Notes: generated from the sequence alone by a model not told the origin. Shown: positions 25,903 through 35,612, numbered from the stretch's first letter. The stretch is 53,985 nucleotides of DNA from Ascidiaceihabitans sp. (GCA_029251465.1 JAQXDI010000021.1:1-53985); one strand, 5' to 3'. Numbers and translations are program-made.

Positions 25903-26894
25903 CAGCTAAATTCCGTAGCCAACTTGGCCCCGGCAGCCTTGTATTCAGCCCCCATGCGCTCGACGATTTTTGCTGCGGGTCCGACGGATTTTACAGCCCC
26001 AATCCCTTGGCCAGAGCCCCAGATTGTTTTCCACGCTTTGGGTTTGCTGGATCCGCTACCGAAATCCATCGATTTGCTATCCGCCTCAGGCAGATTGTCC
26101 GGATCCATCCCCGCAGCCTCAACCGATCCGCGCAGATAATTACCCCAAACACCTGTAAACAATGATGAATAGACGATGTCATCAGCACCGGAATCAACAA
26201 TCATATCTTTGTATTCTTGCTGTGCGTTGGCTTCGTCGGTCGCAATGAACGGCGTGCCTGTATAGCCCAAATCGGCCCCCATCGCGCGCGCGGCCAGCAG
26301 CGATTCACCTGTGGCAATCGCACCGGACAACAGCAGCGGCCCGTCAAACCATTCGCGGATTTCCCGCACCAATGCGAACGGCGATTGTTGCCCCGCGTGC
26401 CCACCGGCACCAGCGGCGACAGCGACCAAACCGTCAGCCCCCTTTTCAATCGCTTTCTTGGCAAAACGGTTGTTGATCACGTCATGCAAGGTGATCCCGC
26501 CGCAAGAATGTGCAGCCTCGTTGACGTCGACGCGCGCACCCAGCGAGGTGATCCAGATCGGCACTTCGTGTTTCACGCAAATGTCCAAATCCCGTTCCAG
26601 CCGCGCGTTTGAGCGATGCACAATTTGGTTAACGGCATAAGGTGCTGCCGGCGTGTCAGGGTTGGCCTGATTGTAACGATCCAGTTCTTCTTTGATTTGC
26701 GTCAGCCACGTGTCGAGCAACGGATGTTCGCCCTCGCCTTCGCGTGCATTCAGCGCCGGGAATGATCCGACAATGCCCGCCTTGCACTGTGCAATCACCA
26801 GTTCTGGCACCGAAATGATGAACAACGGCGAGGCCACCATGGGCACCCGCAGCCCTTGCAACGCCTTTGGCAAATGAGAGTCGTCACGCGGCAT
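25902..26894 (-). CDS. Nitronate monooxygenase family flavoprotein
   Basis: This 330-residue FMN TIM-barrel protein of the NMO/2-nitropropane dioxygenase family has the N-terminal RVPMVASPLFIISVPELV (about 15-32) and phosphate-binding segments AGAGGHAGQQSPF and LLSGAIATGESLLAARAMGAD. The start at 26894 was chosen because it follows the hairpin at 26925-26947 and has AAGG upstream. A longer ORF to 26963 would translate through that hairpin. Members near fatty-acid genes often have other roles, for example enoyl reductase-like ones, so nitronate oxidation is not assured. Confidence 0.85.
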   Translation of the reverse strand: MPRDDSHLPKALQGLRVPMVASPLFIISVPELVIAQCKAGIVGSFPALNAREGEGEHPLLDTWLTQIKEELDRYNQANPDTPAAPYAVNQIVHRSNARLERDLDICVKHEVPIWITSLGARVDVNEAAHSCGGITLHDVINNRFAKKAIEKGADGLVAVAAGAGGHAGQQSPFALVREIREWFDGPLLLSGAIATGESLLAARAMGADLGYTGTPFIATDEANAQQEYKDMIVDSGADDIVYSSLFTGVWGNYLRGSVEAAGMDPDNLPEADSKSMDFGSGSSKPKAWKTIWGSGQGIGAVKSVGPAAKIVERMGAEYKAAGAKLATEFS

Positions 26895-26924
26895 AAATGA
26901 AACCTTATCAAGGGAGGAAATATT

Positions 26925-26947
26925 GAGGCGGGCACCGAACCCGCCTC
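26925..26947 (-). terminator. Hairpin between thiolase and nitronate monooxygenase genes
   Basis: A perfect 8-base GC-rich stem (GAGGCGGG / CCCGCCTC) with a 7-base loop lies 20 bases after the thiolase stop. On the minus strand it is followed by AATATTT, a weak T-run, so partial termination or mRNA protection is likely rather than a full stop. A similar stem recurs between rpsB and tsf. Confidence 0.6.
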
Positions 26948-26966
26948 TTTTGTTCGCAAACAAGGT

Positions 26967-28163
26967 TTACAGGACTTCGAACAGACCCGCGCCGCCCATG
27001 CCGCCGCCGATGCACATGGTGCAAACCACGTATTTCGCACCGCGGCGTTTGCCTTCGATCAGCGCGTGGCCAACCATGCGCGCGCCCGACATGCCGTAGG
27101 GGTGGCCGATGGAAATCGCGCCACCGTTCACGTTCAGGATTTCGTCAGGAATGCCGAGGTGATCGCGCGAGGCCAGCACTTGGCTCGCGAAGGCTTCGTT
27201 TAGTTCCCACAACCCGATGTCGTCCATTTTCAAGCCGTGTGCCTCAAGCAGTTTTGGCACGGCGTAGATCGGGCCAATGCCCATTTCGTCTGGCTCGCAC
27301 CCTGCGGCCATGACGCCAACGTAGCGCCCCAAAGGCTGAAGGCCTTTTTTCTCAGCCACGGATGCTTCCATGACCACCGCAGCAGAGGCACCATCAGACA
27401 ATTGCGACGCGTTGCCCGCCGTGATGAATTTGCCCTCGGCGAGGTTCATGCCGTTTGCGAACACAGGCTTCAGACCTGCGAGGCTCTCGGCGGAGGTGCC
27501 CGGACGGTTGCCTTCGTCTTTGCCCAAAATCACTTCATGCGATGTGATTTCTTTGGTTTCTTTGTTCTGGATCATCATCGTGGTGGTCATCGCAACGATT
27601 TCATCATCGAATTTGCCAGCCTCTTGGGCTTGATGCGTGCGCTCTTGGGATTGCGCGGCGTATGCGTCTTGCTGCTCGCGCGAAATGTTGAAACGCTCAG
27701 CCACGTTCTCGGCCGTTTCCAGCATTGTCATGTAGATTTCGGGCTTGTTCTTTTTCAACCAACCATCTGCACCCACACGCATTTCTTGGGTTTGCACCAT
27801 GGAAATGCTTTCGACACCGCCGCCGATCACAACGTCCATGCCATCCATCACGACCTGCTTGGCCGCAGTCGCAATCGCCATCATACCGGAGGCGCATTGA
27901 CGATCCAGTGACATGCCCGCAACCGTCACAGGCAGGCCTGCACGAATGGCCGCTTGGCGGGCGATGTTGCCGCCGGAATGGCCCTGCTGCAACGCCGCCC
28001 CCAAAACAACGTCGCTGATTTCAGAACAGTCAATGCCTGCGCGTGCAACTGCATTTTCGATGGCATGCGCTGCCAGTGCTTGCGGCGTGGTCGCGTTAAA
28101 CGCCCCACGATAAGCTTTGCCAATCGGGGTGCGGGCCGTTGAAACGATGACTGCGTCACGCAT
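26967..28163 (-). CDS. Acetyl-CoA C-acyltransferase (thiolase)
   Basis: This 398-residue thiolase cleaves 3-oxoacyl-CoA with CoA. The acyl-accepting Cys is in DRQCASGMM (Cys90). The His motif [19 protein letters not shown] and the second Cys in [11 protein letters not shown] near the C-terminus are intact. Length and motifs fit a degradative FadA-type enzyme. It lies in the minus-strand operon after two ACAD and two SDR genes and supplies the last step of the beta-oxidation sequence. Confidence 0.93.
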   Translation of the reverse strand: MRDAVIVSTARTPIGKAYRGAFNATTPQALAAHAIENAVARAGIDCSEISDVVLGAALQQGHSGGNIARQAAIRAGLPVTVAGMSLDRQCASGMMAIATAAKQVVMDGMDVVIGGGVESISMVQTQEMRVGADGWLKKNKPEIYMTMLETAENVAERFNISREQQDAYAAQSQERTHQAQEAGKFDDEIVAMTTTMMIQNKETKEITSHEVILGKDEGNRPGTSAESLAGLKPVFANGMNLAEGKFITAGNASQLSDGASAAVVMEASVAEKKGLQPLGRYVGVMAAGCEPDEMGIGPIYAVPKLLEAHGLKMDDIGLWELNEAFASQVLASRDHLGIPDEILNVNGGAISIGHPYGMSGARMVGHALIEGKRRGAKYVVCTMCIGGGMGGAGLFEVL

Positions 28164-28204
28164 GGGATGTATTCCTTTGATTGTTTTTAACGAGCGAACC
28201 GGCG

Positions 28205-29122
28205 TTACCAGTCCAGATTAATGTTGCGCGCCTCAGCGGCACGTTTGGCGTATTTCCGGGTCTGCGAGAACGCGTCTTGCATCTCTTCTTGATCGGTTGG
28301 GTCGGTGATCTGTTCCCAGTGTGCGGCGACCGCTTCGGGGGTGATGTCGCCATCGATCAACACGCCTTGGGTTTCATACACGCGGGTCTGGGCAAACGTC
28401 CCTGCCCCGGCACTCAGAATGGTTTTAGAGGGTGCGTCTTTGGACACCAAATACAGCAACCCCGGCGTGATGGTTTCCGGTTTCAGAACCTCCAACGCTT
28501 CGGGCGGTAGCAATTCTTCGGTCATACGTGTGGCCGCGGTGGGCGCAAGCGTGTTGACGCGAATGTCGTCGCGCGCACCCTCGATATGCAGGACGTTCAT
28601 CAGGCCCATCATCGCCGCCTTGGCCGCCCCGTAGTTGGACTGACCAAAGTTGCCATACAGCCCTGACCCCGACGACGTCAGCACAATGCGCCCGTATTTC
28701 TGTTCGCGCATAATCGGCCAGACGGCGTGTGCGCAATTGGCTGAACCAATCAGATGCACGTCGATCACTTTGCGGAAATCGGCCATGGTCATTTTGGCAA
28801 ACGTCTTGTCCAGCAAGATGCCGGCGTTATTGACCAGAATGTCGATCCGGCCAAAGCGTTCCAATGTTTTGGAAACCATATCAGCAACTTGGTCGGCGTC
28901 AGACACATCAGCGCCATGCGCCATCGCCTGCCCGCCCATCGCTATGATCTCTGCCACAACCGATTGTGCAGCGTCTGATCCGGTTGATGCGCCCTGCGTG
29001 CTGACACCCAAATCGTTGATCACAACCTTCGCGCCGCGTGCCGCCAACCCCAGCGCATGACAGCGCCCAAGGCCTACTCCGGCACCGGTTACAATTGCGA
29101 CTTGATCGTCAAAACGGATCAT
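28205..29122 (-). CDS. SDR family 3-hydroxyacyl-CoA dehydrogenase-like (MFE-2 type)
   Basis: This 305-residue SDR resembles the N-terminal dehydrogenase domain of peroxisomal multifunctional enzyme 2 (17-beta-HSD4): [38 protein letters not shown] and a catalytic Tyr-Lys in [11 protein letters not shown]. The C-terminal extension of about 50 residues beyond the SDR core is also typical. It could oxidise (3R)-hydroxyacyl-CoA, which would pair with the MaoC-type hydratase at 35130. Confidence 0.87.
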   Translation of the reverse strand: MIRFDDQVAIVTGAGVGLGRCHALGLAARGAKVVINDLGVSTQGASTGSDAAQSVVAEIIAMGGQAMAHGADVSDADQVADMVSKTLERFGRIDILVNNAGILLDKTFAKMTMADFRKVIDVHLIGSANCAHAVWPIMREQKYGRIVLTSSGSGLYGNFGQSNYGAAKAAMMGLMNVLHIEGARDDIRVNTLAPTAATRMTEELLPPEALEVLKPETITPGLLYLVSKDAPSKTILSAGAGTFAQTRVYETQGVLIDGDITPEAVAAHWEQITDPTDQEEMQDAFSQTRKYAKRAAEARNINLDW

Positions 29123-29125
29123 CTG

Positions 29126-29950
29126 CTATCCCTCCAACGCAGCGCGGAACAGGTTGGGTCCCGACATGACTTGGATGCCGCCCGACACCGGCAAAATCGC
29201 GCCCGTCAGGAAACTGCCGCCCTTGCCGCACAGGAATTGCATGCAGCCTGCGATGTCCTCGTCGCGGCCCACGCGGCCCAACGGCACGTCGTGGCCAACT
29301 TTCTCGCGCATGCCTTCATCTGCTGTGGCAAATGCGGTCATTTTGGACACGAACGGCCCCGGCGCAAGGGCGTTCACAGTGACGTGGTGGCCCGCCAATT
29401 CCTTGGCCATGATCTTGGTGATCTGGTGCACCGCAGCTTTTGACGCGGCATAGCTGTACGCGCCGTCACCCAAGGCTGCATCACCCATGACCGACCCCAC
29501 ATTGACCACGCGCGCCGGATCGTCCGGTGTCGCAGTGGCAATCAACATCGGCAGCAGCGACTGGGTCAAATGGAACAAACCGGCGTTGTTGACGCCTTGC
29601 ACCTTGGCCCATGCCTCAAACGGAAACGCCCCCAGCGGCGCGCCCCACGTGACACCGGCGTTGTTCATCAAGATGTGCAACTTGTCGGTGCGAGACGTGA
29701 TTTCAGCGGTCAATGCTGCAACGCCATCTGCGCTGCTGACGTCACCGGCAAAACCGATGACCTCGCCTGGTCCACCCATCGCGTTCAGCTCTGCGGCGAC
29801 AGCGATACACGCGTCCGCTTTGCGCGATGCGATATAGACAGTGGCACCTGCCTGCATCAATCCAGTGGCGGCCATGCGGCCAATTCCGGTCGCACCGCCG
29901 GTGACCAACGCCACCTTGCCATGCAATGAAAACAATTCGTTAGGTGTCAC
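29126..29950 (-). CDS. SDR family oxidoreductase
   Basis: This 274-residue classical SDR has TGGATGIGR (about 16-24), NNAG and the catalytic YAASK segment in YSYAASKAAVHQ. The GTG start at 29950 has AAGGA six bases upstream and begins 15 bases after the ACAD gene. An upstream extension to 30022 would overlap the ACAD coding region. C-terminal GSFLTGAILPVSGGIQ is normal for active SDRs. The substrate is unknown. Confidence 0.86.
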   Translation of the reverse strand: MTPNELFSLHGKVALVTGGATGIGRMAATGLMQAGATVYIASRKADACIAVAAELNAMGGPGEVIGFAGDVSSADGVAALTAEITSRTDKLHILMNNAGVTWGAPLGAFPFEAWAKVQGVNNAGLFHLTQSLLPMLIATATPDDPARVVNVGSVMGDAALGDGAYSYAASKAAVHQITKIMAKELAGHHVTVNALAPGPFVSKMTAFATADEGMREKVGHDVPLGRVGRDEDIAGCMQFLCGKGGSFLTGAILPVSGGIQVMSGPNLFRAALEG

Positions 29951-29964
29951 TCTTAATCCTTTCC

Positions 29965-31080
29965 TCAAAACCCGCGCGCAGCGGCAACGCGCTCGGCGTG
30001 GTATCCGTAATCGCCCAGCCATTCGGCAGCAACACGGCCGCGCTTCATGAAAAAGCCCATGTCAAACGCGTCGGTCATGCCGATCCCGCCGTGCATTTGC
30101 ACGCCTTCGATCACAGCGAGCTTTGCAGTAGACGTCGCGCGCGCCTTGGCCAAAGACACGGCCATTGTAGCATTGTCAGCATCCTCATCCAACATCCGGC
30201 CCGCGTTGCGCACAGCAGACGCGGTGACTTCGCTTTCGCACCACAAATGTGCGGCACGGTGTTGCAACGCTTGGAAACGGCCGATTTCGATCCCGAATTG
30301 CTTGCGTTCCTTCAGATAGGCAACCGTCATTTCAAACGCGCCAGCTGCCAAGCCAGCCATTTCAGCGGCCAACGCGGCCTGTCCTGCCTCAAGTGCTGGG
30401 CGCAGAACAGTCATCGCATCGCCAACCGTGCCAACCACGTCATCACCTGTGGCCTGAACATCCGCGAAATCGACTGACGCCGCATCACGCGCATCAATCA
30501 TCGCCGACGCTGTGCGGGTGATCCCGTCACGATCCGCGGGCACATCAAACAAGGTTAACCCCGTGTCCGATTGCGCTAAAACCAACAAACGATCTGCGTT
30601 TGACCCATCGACAACAAACCCTTTTGAGCCCGTCAATCTAAATCCATTACCGTCCGCAACCGCTTGTAATTGCGTATTTTCTGGCGCATGCTTGTGACCC
30701 TCATCGACGGCCAAGGCATAGATCACCTTGCCCTCCGCGATCTGCGCCAACGCCGCCGTGGCCCGATCAGACGCAACCTGACGTAAGGCGGTCGCGGCAA
30801 TCACGGCAGTCGACAAAAACGGCGAGGTCACCAGCGTTTTGCCCATTTCATTTGCCAAAATACCGGCCGCTGCATGGCCCATATCGGACCCGCCTGCGTC
30901 CTCAGGCACCAAAACGCCTGTCCAGCCCATTGCGGCCATGTCGGCCCACAATTTGGCGTCAAGGGTTTTACCCGCATCGCGCAGACCGCGCAAATGCGAC
31001 ACCGGTGCTGCGCCATCCAGAAAACCGCGGGCTGCGTCCTGCAACATTGTTTCGTCTTCAGACATCAAAAGTGTGCTCAT
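29965..31080 (-). CDS. Acyl-CoA dehydrogenase, beta-type subunit lacking catalytic Glu
   Basis: This 371-residue ACAD-fold protein has an N-terminal helical domain (LVPEDAGGSDMGHAAAGIL), a beta domain, and the C-terminal RKQFGIEIGRFQALQHRAA and QMHGGIGMTDAFDMGFFMKR. The terminal segment reads RGRVAAEWLGDYGYHAERV and lacks the IEGGT-type Glu loop of active ACADs. Such subunits form alpha2-beta2 enzymes with a catalytic partner, as in steroid side-chain FadE26-FadE27-type pairs. The partner is the gene just upstream. Confidence 0.87.
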   Translation of the reverse strand: MSTLLMSEDETMLQDAARGFLDGAAPVSHLRGLRDAGKTLDAKLWADMAAMGWTGVLVPEDAGGSDMGHAAAGILANEMGKTLVTSPFLSTAVIAATALRQVASDRATAALAQIAEGKVIYALAVDEGHKHAPENTQLQAVADGNGFRLTGSKGFVVDGSNADRLLVLAQSDTGLTLFDVPADRDGITRTASAMIDARDAASVDFADVQATGDDVVGTVGDAMTVLRPALEAGQAALAAEMAGLAAGAFEMTVAYLKERKQFGIEIGRFQALQHRAAHLWCESEVTASAVRNAGRMLDEDADNATMAVSLAKARATSTAKLAVIEGVQMHGGIGMTDAFDMGFFMKRGRVAAEWLGDYGYHAERVAAARGF

Positions 31081-31084
31081 GATC

Positions 31085-32248
31085 CTACCCCGGTAACCCT
31101 AAAATGCGGCGCGACACGATGGACAACATCACTTCTGATGTCCCACCTTCGATCGAATTGGCCTTGGTGCGCAACCAGTCAGCCGCCAAACCGCCATGCG
31201 TGCCGTCCCACGTCAAGGCCTCGGTACCGCCCGCAGACATCAGCAACTCGTGGCGGCGCTTGTTCAATTCTGTGCCTTGATATTTCAACATGGCCGATGC
31301 GTCACCGACACCGCCACCTGCCTCGGCTTGGTCTTTGTACCGCTCGAGCGTCAGGCCAATTGCCAGCGCATCGACTTCGCATACCAGCGCTTCGGCGCGG
31401 GTGGACGCATCCATTTCGCCGCCCTGTTCCTCTAGAATTGCACCCAAAGCACGTGACCCCAAAAGGCCCGCACCACCGCCCGAAATCATCTCGCGCTCGT
31501 GCGTCAGCAGGTGCTTGGCGACATCCCAACCACGGTGTTCCATGCCGACAACGTTCGCTTTTGGCACCCGCACATCATCAAAGAATGTCTCGCAAAACGG
31601 CGACGAGCCAGAGATCAGGCGGATCGGTTTAGTACTGACGCCCTTGCTGTCCATGTCGATCAACAGAAACGAAATTCCGAGGTGTTTTTTGGCGTCACGA
31701 TCTGTGCGAACAAGCGCAAAAATACAGTCAGCTTTGTCCGCGTAAGATGTCCACACCTTTTGACCATTTACGATGTAATCATCGCCGTCGCTGTCTGCTT
31801 TGGTCTGTACACTTGCCAAATCAGAACCAGCGCCGGGTTCTGAATAGCCTTGACACCAACGCACTTCACCACGCGCAATTGGCGGTAAATACTGTAGTTT
31901 TTGTTCGTGTGACCCGAACGCCAACAAGGCGGGTCCAAGCATCCAGATGCCAAAGCTTTGCAACGGCAAACGGGCCTTCAGGCGCACCAATTCTTCGCTC
32001 AGGATTTTGTCGTGCGCACGGTCCATTCCGGCACCGCCATATTCAACCGGCCACGTCGGAACCGTCCAACCTTTGGCCGCCATAACGTTCAACCAGTCGC
32101 GCTGCGCATCCGAGATAAATTCCCAGTTGCGCCCGCCCCAGCAAATCGTTTCCTCATTGCGCACGCCATCGCGCATTTCGGTCGGGCAATTCGCCTCAAG
32201 CCAAGCGCGCGTCTCGGCGCGGAATGTGTCCAAATCTGTTGAGCTCAT
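31085..32248 (-). CDS. Acyl-CoA dehydrogenase, alpha-type catalytic subunit
   Basis: This 387-residue ACAD with FAD and substrate motifs includes RWCQGYSEPGAGSDLA (about 130-145), WTSYAD and, near the C-terminus, NSIEGGTSEVMLSIVSRRIL with the Glu expected as catalytic base. It precedes the beta-type gene by four bases and is probably its obligate partner. The pair would oxidise a bulky or branched acyl-CoA, by analogy with FadE heterotetramers. It is the first gene of the long minus-strand operon. Confidence 0.88.
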   Translation of the reverse strand: MSSTDLDTFRAETRAWLEANCPTEMRDGVRNEETICWGGRNWEFISDAQRDWLNVMAAKGWTVPTWPVEYGGAGMDRAHDKILSEELVRLKARLPLQSFGIWMLGPALLAFGSHEQKLQYLPPIARGEVRWCQGYSEPGAGSDLASVQTKADSDGDDYIVNGQKVWTSYADKADCIFALVRTDRDAKKHLGISFLLIDMDSKGVSTKPIRLISGSSPFCETFFDDVRVPKANVVGMEHRGWDVAKHLLTHEREMISGGGAGLLGSRALGAILEEQGGEMDASTRAEALVCEVDALAIGLTLERYKDQAEAGGGVGDASAMLKYQGTELNKRRHELLMSAGGTEALTWDGTHGGLAADWLRTKANSIEGGTSEVMLSIVSRRILGLPG

Positions 32249-32416
32249 TTTGTGGCCTCCCCGCCGATGGATCGTTTTTGCAGTCTGCCGTTACGTTCCG
32301 CACAGCAAAAACTTATTTCGCATTTACACCCTACATGTGTCGCAGGCACAATTGCCACTGACAAGACGCTTCGCGCCCATGCCGTTGCGTCACAATAGAT
32401 CAGGGGAGAGATCACA

Positions 32417-33409
32417 ATGAAAGCCATGCTCAGCACCGCCGTCGGTGGGCCCGAAACTTTGGAATGGACCGAGATGGACACGCCAACGCCGTCCAAAGGC
32501 GAGGTGTTGATTGGGGTCAAAGCGGCGGGTGTGAATTTTCCTGACACGCTGATCATTCAGGATCTGTACCAGCTGAAACCGCCGCGCCCGTTTGCGCCGG
32601 GTGGCGAAGTCGCCGGTGTGGTCGAAGCGATTGGCGACGGTGTCACGGACTATGCGGTCGGTGACCGTGTGATCGCGATGACCGGTTTTGGCGGGTTTGC
32701 CACGCATGTGTGTACCGGTGCGGCGCGCTGCCTGAAAATCCCTGACGATATGTCGTTCGAGGATGCCTCGTGTCTGGTGCTGACCTACGGCACGTCGCAC
32801 CACGCGCTTAAGGATCGTGCTAACATTCAAGCGGGAGAAACGCTGTTGATCCTTGGGGCTGCGGGCGGCGTTGGTGCGGCTGCAATTGAGTTGGGCAAGA
32901 CTGCGGGCGCTCGTGTTATCGCAGCGGTATCCTCTGAGGAAAAAGCCCAATTTTGCAAAGACTTAGGCGCGGATGAGACGATCATCTATCCACGTGAAAT
33001 GGACCGTGCAGCGCAAAAAGAATTCTCGGGCCAGATCAAGAAAATCGCAGGTCCAGGTGGTGTCAATGTCGCTTATGACGCGGTTGGTGGTGCCTATTCC
33101 GAACCGGTTGTGCGCTCAATGGCGTGGGCCGGTCGGTTCCTCGTTGTTGGTTTCCCTGCAGGCATCCCGTCGATCCCGTTGAACCTGACGTTGTTGAAAT
33201 CCTGCCAAATCGTCGGCGTGTTTTGGGGGGCCTCGACGATGGTTGACCCAAAGGGGCATCTTGAAAACATGGCAGACCTGTTCACGATGTATTCCGCGGG
33301 TCAGATCAAGCCGCGCATCACCGCCACGTTCCCATTAACAGAGGCCGGTAAGGCACTGGAATACATATCAGATCGCAAGGTTTTGGGCAAAGTTTCTTTG
33401 ACGGTCTAG
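32417..33409 (+). CDS. NADPH:quinone oxidoreductase family (MDR)
   Basis: This 330-residue zinc-free medium-chain reductase has the N-terminal GroES-like domain (GVKAAGVNFPDTLIIQDLYQ), the nucleotide motif LGAAGGVGAAAIELGK (about 146-161) and no zinc ligands. It probably reduces quinones or alpha,beta-enoyl substrates with NADPH. GGGGAG sits before the ATG. It is monocistronic and convergent with the histidine phosphatase, overlapping by four bases. The gap to the left holds divergent promoters. Confidence 0.85.
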   Translation: MKAMLSTAVGGPETLEWTEMDTPTPSKGEVLIGVKAAGVNFPDTLIIQDLYQLKPPRPFAPGGEVAGVVEAIGDGVTDYAVGDRVIAMTGFGGFATHVCTGAARCLKIPDDMSFEDASCLVLTYGTSHHALKDRANIQAGETLLILGAAGGVGAAAIELGKTAGARVIAAVSSEEKAQFCKDLGADETIIYPREMDRAAQKEFSGQIKKIAGPGGVNVAYDAVGGAYSEPVVRSMAWAGRFLVVGFPAGIPSIPLNLTLLKSCQIVGVFWGASTMVDPKGHLENMADLFTMYSAGQIKPRITATFPLTEAGKALEYISDRKVLGKVSLTV

Positions 33410-34068
33410 AGCCCTTCAAGATGGCTGATGTCGTTGAACCCACGCACTGCGATATGATCGCCCGTGACCACAATCCGGCTGATCGATCCGTTTGCCGCCC
33501 CACCAAAGGCGAACGGGCCGCAGCCTGTGGCAATCGACATGGCGGCCGCAATCACGCCGCCATGCACAAACACCGCGACACGCTCATCGATGTGGGCCGC
33601 CGCGATCCGGCGCAGGCCCGCTTCGACACGGCCTTTGAACTGCGCCGTGGTTTCAGCACCTGGGATTTCGCCCCACTCGCCGGTCTTGCGCATGCGGTCA
33701 AACGCCGGATGCCCTTCAGACGCTTTGATGCGGTACAAACCGCCGTCCCAGTCACCCAAATGCACCTCGCGCAAGTCGGCCTCGACCTCTGGCGTCATTC
33801 CAAGGTGTCCGGCCAAGGGTGCCGCCGTCTGATGGGTTCGCATCAACGACGTCACATAAAGCTTTGCAAAGGCATCATTTTTCAATCGATCACCGACAGC
33901 TACAGCCTGTCGTTCCCCCTGCGGATGCAGGGCTGGATCGCCGTGGCCGTCCTTCATCGGAAAATCCTGACCGGCAATTGCTGGCATGCTTTCACCGTGA
34001 CGGATCAACAACATGTCGGCCGATCCGGCAGGTGGCGCGTAAACCGGTTGGCGATACTCTTTTGTCAT
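33406..34068 (-). CDS. Histidine phosphatase family protein
   Basis: This 220-residue phosphoglycerate-mutase-like phosphatase has the active site LIRHGESMP (about 21-29). A second His is in VFVHGGVIAAAM, and a middle segment is RTHQTAAPLAGHL. Unlike its paralogue at 25252, it keeps the second catalytic His. The start at 34068 has GAGGGA upstream. The ORF also opens farther left without a site. It is inserted on the opposite strand between two reductase genes. Confidence 0.84.
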   Translation of the reverse strand: MTKEYRQPVYAPPAGSADMLLIRHGESMPAIAGQDFPMKDGHGDPALHPQGERQAVAVGDRLKNDAFAKLYVTSLMRTHQTAAPLAGHLGMTPEVEADLREVHLGDWDGGLYRIKASEGHPAFDRMRKTGEWGEIPGAETTAQFKGRVEAGLRRIAAAHIDERVAVFVHGGVIAAAMSIATGCGPFAFGGAANGSISRIVVTGDHIAVRGFNDISHLEGL

Positions 34069-34112
34069 CTCAATTCCCTCATTTTTCCAACACCTAACAA
34101 GGAAATCCAACC

Positions 34113-35117
34113 ATGACCAATCGTCAAGTCATCGTGGCCGAGTTGCCCCAAGGCAGTCTGACCACCGACCATTTTGCGTTGCAAGACGCACCAATGCCTG
34201 AACCTGCGGATGGCGAAGTGCTGCTACGCACCATCCTGATGTCGATTGATGCAGCAAACCGGTCGTGGATGCAGGGCGCGACCTACCGCGATGCGGTCAA
34301 AGCGGGCGACGTGATGGCGACCTATTCGATTTGCGAAGTCATGGTGTCGAACTCTGACCGCCTCGCCGTCGGTGACATTGTAGCCGCAGAAAGCGTATGG
34401 GCCGACTACGTCACCCACCCTGCCCGCAAGGTGCAAAAACTGCCGAAAGTCGATCAACTGAGCAACCTGATTTCGGTCTTTGGCATCGCGGGAAAAACCG
34501 CATTTCACGGGCTGATCAGCGTTGGCAAACCCATGGCCGGCGAAACGGTTGTGGTGTCCGCCGCTGCCGGATCTGTTGGTGGATACGTCGGCCAAATCGC
34601 CAAAGCGCTAGGGTGTCGCGTTGTTGGTATCGCCGGTGGTCCTGAAAAATGTGAATGGGTTGTCAAACACTTAGGCTTTGATGCCTGCGTCGATTACCGC
34701 GAAAAAGGGCTGTTCAAAGCGCTGCGTGCAGAATGTCCAAACGGCATCGACGTTTATTTTGACAACGTCGGCGGCACGATTTTGGAAACCACCCTTGCGC
34801 TGATGAACGAAAAAGGCCGCATCGCCTGTTGCGGCGCGATCAGTCAATACGACAGCGCCAATCCAACCGGTCCACGCAACCTGCCCGGTGCACTAGTCGT
34901 TAGACGCCTGCGCATGGAAGGGTTCATCGTCATGGATTTCGCCCATGAGGACGACAAGGCCATCCGCGCCTTGCAAACTTGGGTCGCGAACGGCCAGATC
35001 AAAGTCACCGAAGACATCGTTGAGGGGCTCGAAAACGCGCCCGCCGCCTTGATCGGTCTGCTGGCTGGTGACAACAAAGGCAAACGCATGGTCCGCGTCG
35101 GCCCAGACAACCTATAA
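34113..35117 (+). CDS. NADP-dependent oxidoreductase, CurA/leukotriene-B4 dehydrogenase-like
   Basis: This 334-residue MDR reductase has the N-terminal RTILMSIDAANRSWM, the NADP motif VVSAAAGSVGGYVGQIAKALG (about 149-169), the DYREKGLFKALR segment, and YFDNVGGTILETTLALMN, typical of the CurA/PTGR group. These enzymes reduce the double bond of alpha,beta-unsaturated ketones. AAGGA is upstream. It leads the plus-strand set with MaoC, aroQ and luxR. Confidence 0.87.
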   Translation: MTNRQVIVAELPQGSLTTDHFALQDAPMPEPADGEVLLRTILMSIDAANRSWMQGATYRDAVKAGDVMATYSICEVMVSNSDRLAVGDIVAAESVWADYVTHPARKVQKLPKVDQLSNLISVFGIAGKTAFHGLISVGKPMAGETVVVSAAAGSVGGYVGQIAKALGCRVVGIAGGPEKCEWVVKHLGFDACVDYREKGLFKALRAECPNGIDVYFDNVGGTILETTLALMNEKGRIACCGAISQYDSANPTGPRNLPGALVVRRLRMEGFIVMDFAHEDDKAIRALQTWVANGQIKVTEDIVEGLENAPAALIGLLAGDNKGKRMVRVGPDNL

Positions 35118-35129
35118 AGGAGCACACAC

Positions 35130-35612
35130 ATGTCCCATATCGAAAACGCAAAGGCCGCGATGGAGGCCCAGATCGGCCAGGAAGTTGGCGTGTCCAATTG
35201 GATCACCGTCGATCAGCCGATGATCGACCAATTCGCCGACGTCACCCATGATAACCAATGGATTCACATCAACCCTGAACGCGCAGCCGCAGAAACGCCG
35301 TTTGGTGGCACAATTGCCCATGGCTTCCTGACGCTGTCGCTGGCCAGCCGCTTCGCTTATGACTGCTTTAGCATGGCACCAGGGCAAGTCATGGGCATCA
35401 ACTATGGCTTCAACAAACTGCGGTTTTTGACCCCGGTCACGGCGGGCAGTCGTTTGCGTGGGCGGTTTGTGATGAAAACCGTGACCCAGCGCAACGCCAC
35501 CGATTTACTGCGTGAAACCGGCCTGACGATCGAAATCGAAGGGGTCGAAACCCCCGCTTTGATCGCCGACTGGCTTGGTCTTGCTGTGTTTGAAGGTCCA
35601 AACGACCGCTAA
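35130..35612 (+). CDS. MaoC family dehydratase
   Basis: This 160-residue hotdog-fold hydratase has the catalytic FADVTHDNQWIHIN motif (about 31-44), with the Asp and His residues expected in (R)-specific enoyl-CoA hydratases. TIAHGFLTLSL follows. It would produce (3R)-hydroxyacyl-CoA or run in reverse as a dehydratase. It starts 12 bases after the reductase, with AAAGGAG upstream. Confidence 0.88.
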   Translation: MSHIENAKAAMEAQIGQEVGVSNWITVDQPMIDQFADVTHDNQWIHINPERAAAETPFGGTIAHGFLTLSLASRFAYDCFSMAPGQVMGINYGFNKLRFLTPVTAGSRLRGRFVMKTVTQRNATDLLRETGLTIEIEGVETPALIADWLGLAVFEGPNDR

